IMG/VR virus record: IMGVR_UViG_3300030101_003566
Location: 1 to 57,967 of that record
Length of the DNA stretch: 57,967 nucleotides
From: a virus
Direction: 5' to 3' (one strand)
Shown here piece by piece: positions 39,134 to 48,705 of this stretch. Below the pieces are notes generated by a model, which worked only from the letters and a program-made list of their open reading frames with translations, was not told where the DNA came from and did no database searches. The first letter of the stretch is position 1. Each line of letters begins with the position of its first letter. The translations under genes and the position numbers were made by a program.

Positions 39134-40645
39134 ATGGTAGATAAAGTACTACAACGTAAAATGTTTAGAAAGAAAGCACTTGAGAAATATGGTGGTGATA
39201 TGTTGCCTAAGTTTAATGAAAGTGGTTTGATGGAAGGTGAAAAAAACACACAAAATAACATGCAAAATTTTGACCTCATTAATGTTTTAAAAGATTTTGG
39301 TGTTGGTTCACTTGATACAGATGCTTCTGCAAATATTCAATATAATGATACCAGAAAACGGGACATGTTATTAGCTGTTGCTGGACGTTTATTACAAGCA
39401 GAGCAAAGACCTGGAGAGGGCATGTTTGCAGGTGTAGGTCGTGGTGTGGGCAAAGCCATCACTGAAGACTTTCCAATCATTAAAAAATTAGATTTAGAAA
39501 GTCGTGCTGCAAGAACAAAAACTGGTACAGTTAATAAAACTAAAGTATTTGATACTATTGATAGAGAACAAAAACAGATATCCTTTGCAGAGTACGATGC
39601 TGATCGCAAGTCAGCAAACCCTCGTTATATCATAGGGGAGGAACAAACTTATACTATTGGTATTGATGGCACTGCTTTTGGTGATAAAGGCAGATTAATT
39701 ACGCTTGATCCCCTTCAAATAAATCAATTAAAAGATAGATTGGGAGATAGTTTTTCACTTATTTTTAGACCAAAAGGTGAAAGAGACAGAGAAGCGGAGA
39801 TTGAACAATTTTATCAACAAAAAAAGATTGAAAAAGATATTGAGAGAATTGATAAAGCTGAGACAAAATTGGGTGAACTTGTAAATAAAAATACACAAGT
39901 ATTGGATATATCTGACAAAATTATACAAAACCTTGAGGGTCAAGGAGATGTTGCATTGGAAGGTGATAAAGCTATTGCAGGTTTTGTCGGAAATGTTATC
40001 TACGATATTAATAGTTTCATTGGTGGTGCTAAAGCTACCTTTGAAGTATTTGGTGCAAGTCCTACTGAATCAGTTAATGTTGAAAAAGATAAAGCTATTG
40101 AATTTATGAAATCTACAAACCAAGCAGATGATATTCAAGACTATTTAGATAAATTAGCAGAAACTGAAAGCGGTAAACGAAGATTTGGTCAAGATCGAAT
40201 AGATAGAAGTACATTAGAAAGATTTGCTGGATTGTCCGCAGAAAACAAAACCTTAATTATTGAACTTGCTTATGGTATAGCGAAATCAAGAGAGGAAGGC
40301 GGAAGATTTAGTGTTAGTGACATTGAACTTGCCATGGCTAGTATTGGAAACACATCGGATAGAAAGATGGCAAAAATTCAATTAAAAGCGATACAATATA
40401 CAAGATCCTCTGCAATCACTTCACAAATAAAAACTGACCCAAGATTTAAAAAGTTTTTTGTGGGCACTAGAGGAAATGCTAAGAAAGAAAAAGCAGCGTT
40501 TGACAAAGTATTGGATGTAGTTCCTGAAGTTTCTCCTTTTGTTAATATTTATTTAATGAATAGATACCCTAAAGTTTATGGACCAGATGCAGAGCCAATT
40601 AAGAAAGAGGGCAGAACTATTAAAAAAAAGGAGGAGGGTAAATAA
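39134..40645 (+). CDS. Internal virion protein with EEGGRFSVSDIE motif
   Basis: 503 aa, mostly helical and charged. Near residue 387 it has SREEGGRFSVSDIELAMAS, nearly identical to a segment of the 21640 protein. Contains no transmembrane segment. Together with the Ala/Gln-rich gene before it and the 1186-aa gene after it, it forms a three-protein ejection set like gp14-gp15-gp16 of T7-type phages, assigned by position. Confidence 0.65.
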   Translation: MVDKVLQRKMFRKKALEKYGGDMLPKFNESGLMEGEKNTQNNMQNFDLINVLKDFGVGSLDTDASANIQYNDTRKRDMLLAVAGRLLQAEQRPGEGMFAGVGRGVGKAITEDFPIIKKLDLESRAARTKTGTVNKTKVFDTIDREQKQISFAEYDADRKSANPRYIIGEEQTYTIGIDGTAFGDKGRLITLDPLQINQLKDRLGDSFSLIFRPKGERDREAEIEQFYQQKKIEKDIERIDKAETKLGELVNKNTQVLDISDKIIQNLEGQGDVALEGDKAIAGFVGNVIYDINSFIGGAKATFEVFGASPTESVNVEKDKAIEFMKSTNQADDIQDYLDKLAETESGKRRFGQDRIDRSTLERFAGLSAENKTLIIELAYGIAKSREEGGRFSVSDIELAMASIGNTSDRKMAKIQLKAIQYTRSSAITSQIKTDPRFKKFFVGTRGNAKKEKAAFDKVLDVVPEVSPFVNIYLMNRYPKVYGPDAEPIKKEGRTIKKKEEGK

Positions 40646-43600
40646 TGGCTGAAGAAGAAATTAAAATTGAAGATATTGAAAGCTATGATCAAATGCTTGA
40701 AGAGTATCCTGATATTGTAAAATCTTATGATTCTCCTGAAGAATTAGCTATGTTAGTTTTTCAAGAAAAACAAATAAATGCTTATGATAATAATGCAGGT
40801 GGCAGATTAAATATTTTTGATTTTTTTGATACTTTTTTACCTATAAATAAATACACAGATTTAAAGAAATACCGTGAGTCGTATACGGGTACAGCTCCAT
40901 TGCCCACAGACAATCTTGAACTTTCTAATATTATGTATCAAGATTTGCGTAAAGAAATAACTAAAGCTAATAATGAATTATATAAATATTCAGGAAGTAC
41001 TTTTAAAGAGGATTTATCAACCTTACCTTTAAATTTATTAGATTACGCTAATGCTGTTCATCCACTTGAAAGAAATGAAACTTTAGTTCGCCGTTCTATG
41101 GGCTTTGATTTAGAAAGGTTTAATAAAAGTTTAAATAGGTATACGGGTGAAAAAAGATACAATTATGATGACATTGCAAAAGTTTTTGGTATTGACTTTG
41201 CAAGAAATGATATCTTAGATGCTGAGATTGAAAAGGCTATAGGGTTTGGTAATACAAAAGAGGATAAAAGAGCAATGAGTCAAAGTGTTTTAATGAAACA
41301 CTATGGTGACATATTAGGCAGAAAAATAACACCAGAAGAATTAGGGTATACTTACGACGATAACTTAAATCTTGATGTTTTCACAGATCCTATAACAAAA
41401 AAGCAAAGATATGTGGATAATCCAAGCAGAGACGGAATATCAAAACTTTATGGACCAAGTATAGCCATGGCTTTTGATTTTATAGGCATGGTAGCTATAG
41501 GCGGACCTACTTCTTCAATTATAAGAAACGTTTTTCAAAAGGCAGTGCAAAAATTAGATAGTTTTTTTGCAAGGACTACTGTTGATGCAGTTTCTGGAGT
41601 AGCAAAAACAGCTGCGTATAGTACTGGATCGGGTGTTGGATACGATTTAGGTATGTTGACTAAAGACGCAATAAGAGAAATGTATTTAAATCCTGATTTA
41701 ACTAGAGAAGAATTTGGCGATATATTTTTTCCCATATTTAATGAAAGAATACTAAAACCTGCAATTGACTCTATTCCATTTGTTGGAGACGGTAGCACAG
41801 AATTTGCCTTTGACCAAGATGCGGCTGAATTTACTGCTATATTTGATGCATTGTTTAGATTAGGTAGAGGGGTTGGTTCTTTATTAAGGGGTAACAAAGT
41901 AGGTAAAGAAGAGTTTAAATACTTAACAAAAAATATTAAAGACTCTGACGAAGTTGCAAAGTATTTAAACAAAATGGTTAAAGAACAAAGAAAAAAATAT
42001 GAAAATTTAGAATTACCTGAAAATCCAGATTTAATATTTACAGTAGCCAATTCAGCAAGAAGATCAGATTTTAAGTGGAGACAAGAACAATTAGCGAACT
42101 CAACTAAATTTGGTGATAAGTTTGAAGACCGACTTTTTCAAAACATGACAGCTTTAAGAGATATGTTCCAATTAGAAATGATGGCAGCGTCTAAAAAAAA
42201 TATTGAAGACGCTCTTAGAGTCATCAAAGAAGGTGGTGATTTTGCTGATACGACAGTCGGTAAAAACATCATAGATATTGTAGAAGCATGGAAAAACCCA
42301 CAAACTCGTAAACAATTGGATAAAGTTTTTAAAAATGCTGAAGAGATGGAACAGATATATGGTAAAGGTCCCTTAAAAGACATTATTGCGGAAACTGAAA
42401 TCAGAGGTCCTTTAGAATTAATATTAGATAGTTTTGATGCAAATGTACGTAGAATGTATCAAAAAATTGACAAAATTTCACAAATTAACAAAGTAGGTAA
42501 AATACCAACAAATAATTATGAAAAAGCAATTAGATCACTTGATAAACGAGACAGAGATAGTCTTATTAAAAATAGTGTTAATGCAGCCTCTTTTGTTAAA
42601 GATATTTTACCTAAAGAAATATCTTTTAAAGTTTTACGCAACACTAGAAGTGATTTATTGCGTATGCAAAGGCAAGGTAAGTTTGATGATTTACCTGAGG
42701 GAGTTGGTGAGAAACTTATAAAAGCTCTAGATGACGACATAGCCGCATGGGGTAAAACAGATAAAGCAAGAGCTTTGGTTGCTGATGAATTTAAAAGAGC
42801 ATCAGATTTTTACCGTGAAGGTAAATCAGAATTTTACAATGTTTTAAAAGAGGTTTTGGAAAAAGATGCAGCAGGTAATTACAAAATAGCTGGTGCAGAA
42901 GTTTTTCCGACAGTGTTTAAACCAAAAGGCACTGCTGGTTATATTAAAAAAGTAAAAGATGTAAAACTTTTATTTAGAAACAGAGATTTTAAAAATGCTT
43001 TTTTAAAAGATTTAAAAGACTTTTATAGAAGAGAAGTTATTGGTGATGTTCAAAAAACTACTAAGACTGGTGTTGTAGATTTTAAAACCATTGATCCAAA
43101 AAAACACACAGCTTTCATGGATAAATACGGAGAACAAATTAAAGTTTTGTTTCCTGAAGAACATGCAAAACTTACAAATGTTAAAAATTCTTTAAAAACT
43201 TTTGATGATTCAATAGCTGACTATAATAAATTTATAGACAAATTAAAACAAAAATCAGGTGGTAGAATTCTTGACTTAAACCCAGAAAATATAGTTGATG
43301 AATTGTTCAATTTTGAAAATAAACAAGTATTATTAGATGTTACTAAAATTGTTCGTGAAGCTGATAAGGAAGCTTTTGGTGATATACAAGCTGCTATATT
43401 AAGAAAAATTTATAGAGAAACCACTCTTAAAAACCCAATTAACGGTGTTGATATATTTAATCCATATAAATTTAATGATTTAATGAGTAACAAAAATTTT
43501 GAAATTTTAAGAACTGTTTTTGATGAAAAACAAATTAAATTTTTAGATAAATTTAATAAGGCTTTAGCTATAGAGTTAGGTCAAGTAGCTTCAAGAGAAC

Positions 43601-44205
43601 AATTAGAAAAAATAGGTCCAGATTTAATTACACAAGGTCTAGTAAGAACTTTTTATGCACGTCCGTTGTCTAGACCAGGTATATTTTTTACAAATTTTTT
43701 AGCACGATTTGACGAGTATCATCAAAAAAGACTTGGAACATTAATGCTTGAACCAAATGCTGATAAAGCGATATCTGAAATTGAAAGATTGTTTAGAACT
43801 GGTAAAACTTTTGAAGCAGAACAACTGATGTTAGATTTTCTTAAACTACCAAGAAACTATTTACTTTTAAAAGAAGGCTCTAAAGCAACAGCAGACGAAT
43901 TTTCTACTGATGAGATTGAAGAAAGGAGATACAATAATAAAGTTAAAAAATTTGAAGATAGTTTATTTAGAGGTAGACGAAAGTTAGAAGATCAAACAAT
44001 ACAACCACAATCAAAACTATCTCAACAACCTATTAATGTGGCACAAATGAATAACATGGCTCCCACGGGCACAAATCAAGCGACAACAAATCAAGCCCCT
44101 ATGGTATCGAACCAAAACCAAGGGATAGCGTCACTCACTGACAGTTCTGTAGAGGGTGCTAATCTTGCCAGAATGAGAGCTTTCTTTCCAACGGGGATAG
44201 TATGA
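40645..44205 (+). CDS. Long internal virion/ejection protein
   Basis: 1186 aa, the largest protein in the window. Long charged helices throughout, one hydrophobic stretch near 275-300 (GPSIAMAFDFIGMVAIGG) and a Gln/Asn/Pro-rich C-terminus (NQATTNQAPMVSNQNQG). No lytic transglycosylase or peptidase motif is obvious, although ejection proteins of this size often carry one. Position and size parallel T7 gp16. Likely forms the channel for DNA entry. Confidence 0.65.
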   Translation: MAEEEIKIEDIESYDQMLEEYPDIVKSYDSPEELAMLVFQEKQINAYDNNAGGRLNIFDFFDTFLPINKYTDLKKYRESYTGTAPLPTDNLELSNIMYQDLRKEITKANNELYKYSGSTFKEDLSTLPLNLLDYANAVHPLERNETLVRRSMGFDLERFNKSLNRYTGEKRYNYDDIAKVFGIDFARNDILDAEIEKAIGFGNTKEDKRAMSQSVLMKHYGDILGRKITPEELGYTYDDNLNLDVFTDPITKKQRYVDNPSRDGISKLYGPSIAMAFDFIGMVAIGGPTSSIIRNVFQKAVQKLDSFFARTTVDAVSGVAKTAAYSTGSGVGYDLGMLTKDAIREMYLNPDLTREEFGDIFFPIFNERILKPAIDSIPFVGDGSTEFAFDQDAAEFTAIFDALFRLGRGVGSLLRGNKVGKEEFKYLTKNIKDSDEVAKYLNKMVKEQRKKYENLELPENPDLIFTVANSARRSDFKWRQEQLANSTKFGDKFEDRLFQNMTALRDMFQLEMMAASKKNIEDALRVIKEGGDFADTTVGKNIIDIVEAWKNPQTRKQLDKVFKNAEEMEQIYGKGPLKDIIAETEIRGPLELILDSFDANVRRMYQKIDKISQINKVGKIPTNNYEKAIRSLDKRDRDSLIKNSVNAASFVKDILPKEISFKVLRNTRSDLLRMQRQGKFDDLPEGVGEKLIKALDDDIAAWGKTDKARALVADEFKRASDFYREGKSEFYNVLKEVLEKDAAGNYKIAGAEVFPTVFKPKGTAGYIKKVKDVKLLFRNRDFKNAFLKDLKDFYRREVIGDVQKTTKTGVVDFKTIDPKKHTAFMDKYGEQIKVLFPEEHAKLTNVKNSLKTFDDSIADYNKFIDKLKQKSGGRILDLNPENIVDELFNFENKQVLLDVTKIVREADKEAFGDIQAAILRKIYRETTLKNPINGVDIFNPYKFNDLMSNKNFEILRTVFDEKQIKFLDKFNKALAIELGQVASREQLEKIGPDLITQGLVRTFYARPLSRPGIFFTNFLARFDEYHQKRLGTLMLEPNADKAISEIERLFRTGKTFEAEQLMLDFLKLPRNYLLLKEGSKATADEFSTDEIEERRYNNKVKKFEDSLFRGRRKLEDQTIQPQSKLSQQPINVAQMNNMAPTGTNQATTNQAPMVSNQNQGIASLTDSSVEGANLARMRAFFPTGIV

Positions 44206-44714
44206 GATTTACAACAGCAGCTTGGATTTTATTCTTAGCGTGGTTGTTGTTGTATGTTACAAACAGTTTCGCAGCGGATAGTAATATTTATTACAAAGAC
44301 CAGCCTCCAGCGTCTGCTATATCACCATCCGTATCCATCGGTGGCGGTAGCGACGTATGTGTGGTAGTAAGATCAGGTGCATTGGGCACAAGTCTATTCA
44401 ATGCTTCAGCGGGTATACATGTCATTGATAAGACTTGCGAACGCATTAAATTATCACGGGCCATGGCTCAACTAGGCCTCCGTGTTTCTGCCACAGCTAT
44501 TTTATGTCAAGACCCACGGGTCTGGCAGGCTATGTGGGACTCTAACTCTCCATGCCCAATTGATGGTAAAATAGGAGAAGAGGCAAAAAAACTTTACATC
44601 GAAAGAGGGATGGTAAAACTAGATGAACAAGGTAATCTTGTGTCTGCTCCTGGCATTCACATCAACATTAGTAAGCCACGCCGAGTCAACGACTTCGGAC
44701 AACCTACTCAATAA
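44202..44714 (+). CDS. Secreted or periplasmic-type protein
   Basis: 170 aa. Signal peptide-like MRFTTAAWILFLAWLLL...NSFA, cleavage near residue 24. Mature part has VVRSGALGTSLFNASAGIH, then CERIKLSRAMAQLGLRVSA and CQDPRVWQAMWDSNSPC, the latter a recurrent phage motif by memory. Four Cys residues suit disulfides. Its last 92 bp overlap the start of the next gene in another frame. Role unknown; could be virion surface or lysis related. Confidence 0.65.
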   Translation: MRFTTAAWILFLAWLLLYVTNSFAADSNIYYKDQPPASAISPSVSIGGGSDVCVVVRSGALGTSLFNASAGIHVIDKTCERIKLSRAMAQLGLRVSATAILCQDPRVWQAMWDSNSPCPIDGKIGEEAKKLYIERGMVKLDEQGNLVSAPGIHINISKPRRVNDFGQPTQ

Positions 44715-46245
44715 TCCAAATTTTACGACTGATACCAGTGGCTGGGAGTTGTCTGATAATAACCAAGATAAGGTCAAAAGAGACCCTGCGACTTATTCTG
44801 GTTCAGCATCTAAAAGTGTAAGATTTAGGTATCAAGGCGGCAACATAAGTCAAGATGTTGATACATCCAGTTTACCGGAAAATCATTTAATTAAAGAAAT
44901 TAATATGAATTTTGATTCCATCGGTTGTGGTAACTCAGGCACTGAATGGTGTAATGCTGGGGCTGATGATACGGTGGTGTCTACCATTACGATTGAAAGT
45001 GCAACTGAAATAGAGGTAATATCTGAATCTGTAGCTGTGCCATATGAAGATGGCTGGGAAAGCTATTCTTTTACTAAAGATGTAACAGGCGATTTCAATA
45101 CAGACGATACCTCACTTAATCTGACAATCACGGGTAATGATACAGGTAACAGCAGTAACTGGTATGGGCCTATCATCGACAATTTGAATTTTAGTGTAAC
45201 CACAGAACAATATGTGGCTCCGATAGTAGAACCTATTGTAATTACACCTGTCATTGTTGAGCCTATAATAGAACAAACTGTCATTGTTGAGCCCATAATA
45301 GAACAAATAGTTGAGCAAGAGATAACCAACTCTATTGTTGGCGGACTTGATTTAGAAATGTCTGTTACTAATGAAATAATATTAGAACAGCCAATTATTG
45401 AAATAACACCTGTAAGTGTAAATATTACACCAGATATTAATTTAGATATGCCCGTAGAAATATCGGTTGAGCCGATTGACATGGACATACCAGAACAAAT
45501 TGATGTTGTCATTGAAATCCCTGTTGCACCTGTAATATCGGTTGACGTGCCAGACGTGGCTAACTTAGCACCCATAGATCAGATCGACGAGATTCAAGAA
45601 ATAGTTGAAATTGAAATTCCTGAAGTCGTTGAGGTCGAAGTTGATGTGGATGTTAGTGTCGATAGCGTGGTTGAGGAACCCGCTGAATTAAATAGCGAAG
45701 ATACACTTGACCAGGATGTAGCCGAAGTCAGTGAAGAAAAATTAGAAAGTAGTGAGGAGGTTCAAAATGAATCAGAAGAGGAAACAACAGAGAATGAAGG
45801 AGAAGCAACTAGCGAGTTATCAAACTCAGACGAAGTTGAAGAGCAAAGTGACGAAAGTAAAACCGTCGCAAAAAATAAACCTAAAGACAGCAAAGTTAAA
45901 AAGAAAAATGAGACTAAAAAGTCCACCACTAAAAATAATCAGCCTAAGCAAAAAGTTAAAAAAGTGGATAATAAAACTGAAAAGAGCAATACGTCAGCAC
46001 CTTTAAGCGTTGAGCGACTGGTGCAGATGACGCTACCAAATGCCTATTTACAAACGCTACAAGATACCCTTAAAATAGTAGAAACCGTGTCAATTACACA
46101 GGATATGATATATGAACAAAACACTTACGATCTCGTCGGGACTTCTTTTGAGTCTAGTTTTGGGGGCGATAGTGCCGATAGGTTCGACAGTCTATTGGGT
46201 CGCCAATTTAGCTACGAGAGTGGAACATACCGAAGAAGCCGTTAA
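44623..46245 (+). CDS. Secreted repetitive protein, 540 aa
   Basis: Signal peptide MNKVILCLLLAFTSTLVSHA, encoded inside the previous gene. Then NPNFTTDTSGWELS and a beta-sandwich resembling a carbohydrate-binding module, a V/I/P/E repeat zone (VEPIIEQTVIVEPIIEQ), an acidic stretch, a Lys-rich stretch near 440-475 and a C-terminal domain (SVERLVQMTLPNAYLQTL). Possibly a surface or virion adhesin. The start is chosen because the signal peptide begins exactly here. Overlaps the next gene by 134 bp. Confidence 0.65.
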   Translation: MNKVILCLLLAFTSTLVSHAESTTSDNLLNNPNFTTDTSGWELSDNNQDKVKRDPATYSGSASKSVRFRYQGGNISQDVDTSSLPENHLIKEINMNFDSIGCGNSGTEWCNAGADDTVVSTITIESATEIEVISESVAVPYEDGWESYSFTKDVTGDFNTDDTSLNLTITGNDTGNSSNWYGPIIDNLNFSVTTEQYVAPIVEPIVITPVIVEPIIEQTVIVEPIIEQIVEQEITNSIVGGLDLEMSVTNEIILEQPIIEITPVSVNITPDINLDMPVEISVEPIDMDIPEQIDVVIEIPVAPVISVDVPDVANLAPIDQIDEIQEIVEIEIPEVVEVEVDVDVSVDSVVEEPAELNSEDTLDQDVAEVSEEKLESSEEVQNESEEETTENEGEATSELSNSDEVEEQSDESKTVAKNKPKDSKVKKKNETKKSTTKNNQPKQKVKKVDNKTEKSNTSAPLSVERLVQMTLPNAYLQTLQDTLKIVETVSITQDMIYEQNTYDLVGTSFESSFGGDSADRFDSLLGRQFSYESGTYRRSR

Positions 46246-46468
46246 TAATTTTCAAGCAACTGATACATCAGTTTTACAGCAAAGAATTACTTCTGTTGAA
46301 GAGCGTGTACAATTTAACAGCGACAATATAGATGACGTTTGGGAAACCACAGAAAAAATTGAATATGAAATAAAAGATGTTGAAAAGTCGTTATCAGATT
46401 GGATGGATGGCGAGATAGCCAAAATTTACAACATCCTAAACGATACTGGTAATCCATTAGGCAAATGA
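46112..46468 (+). CDS. Membrane-anchored coiled-coil protein
   Basis: 118 aa. N-terminal transmembrane segment about residues 8-32 (SGLLLSLVLGAIVPIGSTV) then coiled coil (VLQQRITSVEERVQFNSDN). Starts inside the previous gene in the +1 frame with AGGA 8 bases upstream. Resembles holin-associated or i-spanin-like proteins; no lipoprotein partner was found. Confidence 0.6.
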   Translation: MNKTLTISSGLLLSLVLGAIVPIGSTVYWVANLATRVEHTEEAVNNFQATDTSVLQQRITSVEERVQFNSDNIDDVWETTEKIEYEIKDVEKSLSDWMDGEIAKIYNILNDTGNPLGK

Positions 46469-46692
46469 ACATAGACTTTAAAACAGCTATATATATTATT
46501 ACACCTTTTATTCTAATCGGTGTCGCATGGGGCACATCAACTGCCAAGATCAATGAACTTGCTAAAGAAAATGAACAAATAAAAGCAAAGGTCGAAAAAG
46601 TAAATATTATGGAAGTTGAGATTAGGTATATAAAGGAACAAGTAAACAAAAATTCAACTAAACTAGATAAGATACTGGAGAAGATAGAATGA
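46465..46692 (+). CDS. Membrane-anchored coiled-coil protein, 75 aa
   Basis: N-terminal hydrophobic segment (AIYIITPFILIGVAWG), then coiled coil (INELAKENEQIKAKVEKV). Same plan as the protein before it, and overlaps both neighbours by 4 bp. Likely a lysis-cassette component (i-spanin-like) by topology. Confidence 0.55.
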   Translation: MNIDFKTAIYIITPFILIGVAWGTSTAKINELAKENEQIKAKVEKVNIMEVEIRYIKEQVNKNSTKLDKILEKIE

Positions 46693-47066
46693 TTGGACTT
46701 ATTGTAAATGGTTTATCAAAAGCTGTAGGTGGTTACTTTGAACACAGTGCAAAAAAAGCAAAGGCTAACTCTGATCTTAAAATAGCAGAGATAGATGCAA
46801 AAACTGCTGTACAGAAAAAGGTGGCGGAAGGTAAGGTTGAATGGGAGACCGCCATGGCAAAGGCTTCTGAGGATTCCTGGAAGGATGAAGCATGGACTGT
46901 ATGCTTTATAGCTATTATAATTTTTTCTTTCATACCTTATTTTCAGCCATTTGTTGCAAGAGGTATTGAGTTTTTATCTACATTTCCAGAATGGTTACAG
47001 TGGTCGATTATGGCTAGTATCGCTGCCAGTTTTGGGTTAAAATCAATCGGTAAATTTACCAAATAG
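46689..47066 (+). CDS. Holin-like protein (holin of 3TMs type)
   Basis: 125 aa. An N-terminal helical charged region with AEIDAKTAVQKKVAEGKVEW and SWKDEAWTVCF, then hydrophobic segments (FIAIIIFSFIPYFQPFV, EWLQWSIMASIAASFGL). This layout, with SEKSWKDE just before the first membrane helix, matches the holin-of-3TMs family (PF11351). Holins permeabilise the inner membrane to time lysis. Overlaps the previous gene as ATGA. Confidence 0.75.
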   Translation: MIGLIVNGLSKAVGGYFEHSAKKAKANSDLKIAEIDAKTAVQKKVAEGKVEWETAMAKASEDSWKDEAWTVCFIAIIIFSFIPYFQPFVARGIEFLSTFPEWLQWSIMASIAASFGLKSIGKFTK

Positions 47067-47075
47067 GAGGTCTAA

Positions 47076-47264
47076 ATGCCTGGGATGAAAAAAAGTAAAG
47101 GCTACGCAAAAGGCGGAGCTAAAATGATGAGAGCTAAAGGTGGTAAGATGGCCAATAAGATGGCTAAAGGTATGTCCAAAGGTGGAGCTAAAGTGAAACC
47201 AATGACTGTTGCTCAACTAAGAGCTGCTGCTAAGAAAATGGGGATGAAAGTTACTAAGGCATAA
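47076..47264 (+). CDS. Very basic Gly/Lys/Met-rich small protein
   Basis: 62 aa of repetitive KGG/AKM units (MRAKGGKMANKMAKGM) ending VAQLRAAAKKMGMKVTKA. AGGAGG lies upstream of the ATG. Low complexity limits identification, but the C-terminal LRAAAKKMGMK resembles a SAP-like or HeH helix start. Probably DNA or virion associated. Confidence 0.55.
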   Translation: MPGMKKSKGYAKGGAKMMRAKGGKMANKMAKGMSKGGAKVKPMTVAQLRAAAKKMGMKVTKA

Positions 47265-47266
47265 AC

Positions 47267-47953
47267 TTGTCACACTTAATATCAAATATACCTTTAGTCT
47301 TAAAGGCTTGGGTAAGAAAAGAATTTACACACAATCATCGTGCTTATCACGGTGAGTTTCTACACTGTTATGTTATCGCAGTTAACACTATTCCAGATCG
47401 TTGTTTAAGTTTTCAAGTTATCTTTACTGGTTGTGAAGACGAAGAGAATCGTTTAGAGAACCCTCATGGTGGTGCTATGTGGGCTCGTATGCCTATTACA
47501 GCATTGGTTGAAGATGAGCCACTTGATGAAATGCCACCACCTATGCCGACCCATATCGCACAACCTTGGGATGTTTCCTCCAGAGATCATTCCATCGTTG
47601 TGTTTGATCGAACTAGCTCCAGCCCTTGGTTGGCTCGTATTGAAGGTGAGTTTTATACGGCAAAGTATTATTTCACCGTAGATTACACTAATAGTGAAAT
47701 AGCCGATGACCCAGCACAACACAAACAATCGCATGTGTTAGCTCTAACTGAGGGACCGTGGAAAGGTTGTTTTGTAGCTTTACCGAACAACAGAGTAAGA
47801 GTCACCTCCCCCGCTATGTGGGTCACGGGCAACGGACCACCAGACTTTGTGCCCTCACAATGGACGCACAAGGCAGAAGCTCATGATAGCTACATGGATT
47901 GGGAATACACTTTCAACAATTTATACGCACCTGACAATAAAAAGAAGAAATGA
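47267..47953 (+). CDS. Conserved-looking phage protein, TTG start
   Basis: 228 aa from TTG 47267. Beta-rich, with RAYHGEFLHCYVIAVNTIPD, LSFQVIFTGCE, GAMWARMPITALV and SYMDWEYTFNNLY. This pattern (LxFQVxF.G......GAMWARxPI.ALV) recurs in marine phage genomes as I recall with no function. No signal peptide. It ends 4 bp into the dehydrogenase start. Confidence 0.65.
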   Translation: MSHLISNIPLVLKAWVRKEFTHNHRAYHGEFLHCYVIAVNTIPDRCLSFQVIFTGCEDEENRLENPHGGAMWARMPITALVEDEPLDEMPPPMPTHIAQPWDVSSRDHSIVVFDRTSSSPWLARIEGEFYTAKYYFTVDYTNSEIADDPAQHKQSHVLALTEGPWKGCFVALPNNRVRVTSPAMWVTGNGPPDFVPSQWTHKAEAHDSYMDWEYTFNNLYAPDNKKKK

Positions 47954-48705
47954 AAATAACGATAGTTGGTTATGGTTTTGTTGGCCGAGCTTTTCAATCA
48001 ATCTTACAACCGCATTACGATGTTAAAATCGTAGATCCTAAGTACAATAAAAATAAAATAAAGGATAATACAGATGCTGTAGTTGTTTGCGTTAGCACTC
48101 CAGAGGGCTTAGGTGGCATTTGTAACATGCATAATGTTCATGAGGCTGTTAGGCAAAGTCCAGATGTTCCGATTTTAATAAAAAGCACAATATCTTTAGA
48201 GGGATGGAACCACTGTAAAAAAACATACGGTAAAAGCATGTCTTTTTCGCCTGAGTTTATGCGAGAAGCATCTGCCATGAAAGATGTTAAAGAATGTGAA
48301 TATGTACTTCTTGGTGGAGACGATGTTGACTTTTGGACTGAAATTTTTAAAAAAATATACAACGCTCCATACATCCATATTGCAAAGCCACAAGAATTAA
48401 TACTGGCTAAATATTTTAGAAATGCCTTTTTGGCAACCAAAGTTTCTTTTTTTAATCAACTTTATGATCTTTGCAAAGCATCAGGTATTGACTTTAAAGA
48501 AGTGTCTGCGGCTGTAGTGTGCGATCCTAGAATAAACAGTTCACACGCCGAAGTGACAAAGCAAAGAGGTTACGCTGGAAGTTGTCTACCCAAGGACGTT
48601 AAAGCAATAGTAGCATCGGCTTTGTATTACGGTATAAATTTGAGTATATTACAAGACGTAATTAAATATAACCAACAAATAAGAGATGAAGCTGATAAGA
48701 AATGA
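47950..48705 (+). CDS. UDP-glucose/GDP-mannose dehydrogenase-like protein (short)
   Basis: 251 aa. N-terminal Rossmann motif VGYGFVG at 6-12, then VCVSTPEG at about 47-54, SPEFMREA at 100-107, KYFRNAFLATKVSFFNQ, and GYAGSCLPKD at 207-216 with the catalytic-type Cys212. These are the family's NAD-binding and active-site features. The C-terminal nucleotide-sugar binding domain (about 120 residues) is missing, so the donor domain may be absent or the enzyme may work with a partner. Likely makes an oxidised sugar nucleotide for the phage glycosyltransferases. Overlaps both neighbours. Confidence 0.78.
   Translation: MKITIVGYGFVGRAFQSILQPHYDVKIVDPKYNKNKIKDNTDAVVVCVSTPEGLGGICNMHNVHEAVRQSPDVPILIKSTISLEGWNHCKKTYGKSMSFSPEFMREASAMKDVKECEYVLLGGDDVDFWTEIFKKIYNAPYIHIAKPQELILAKYFRNAFLATKVSFFNQLYDLCKASGIDFKEVSAAVVCDPRINSSHAEVTKQRGYAGSCLPKDVKAIVASALYYGINLSILQDVIKYNQQIRDEADKK

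Noticed and set aside
41535-42050. 171-codon minus-strand frame inside the 1186-aa gene
   Set aside because: Opposite a strongly supported long gene; no start signals and low-complexity Ser/Lys content typical of a shadow.
45063-45575. 170-codon minus-strand frame in the secreted repeat protein
   Set aside because: Produced by the V/I/E/P repeat on the coding strand, giving Ser/Thr/Ile/Gly repetition. No independent signals.
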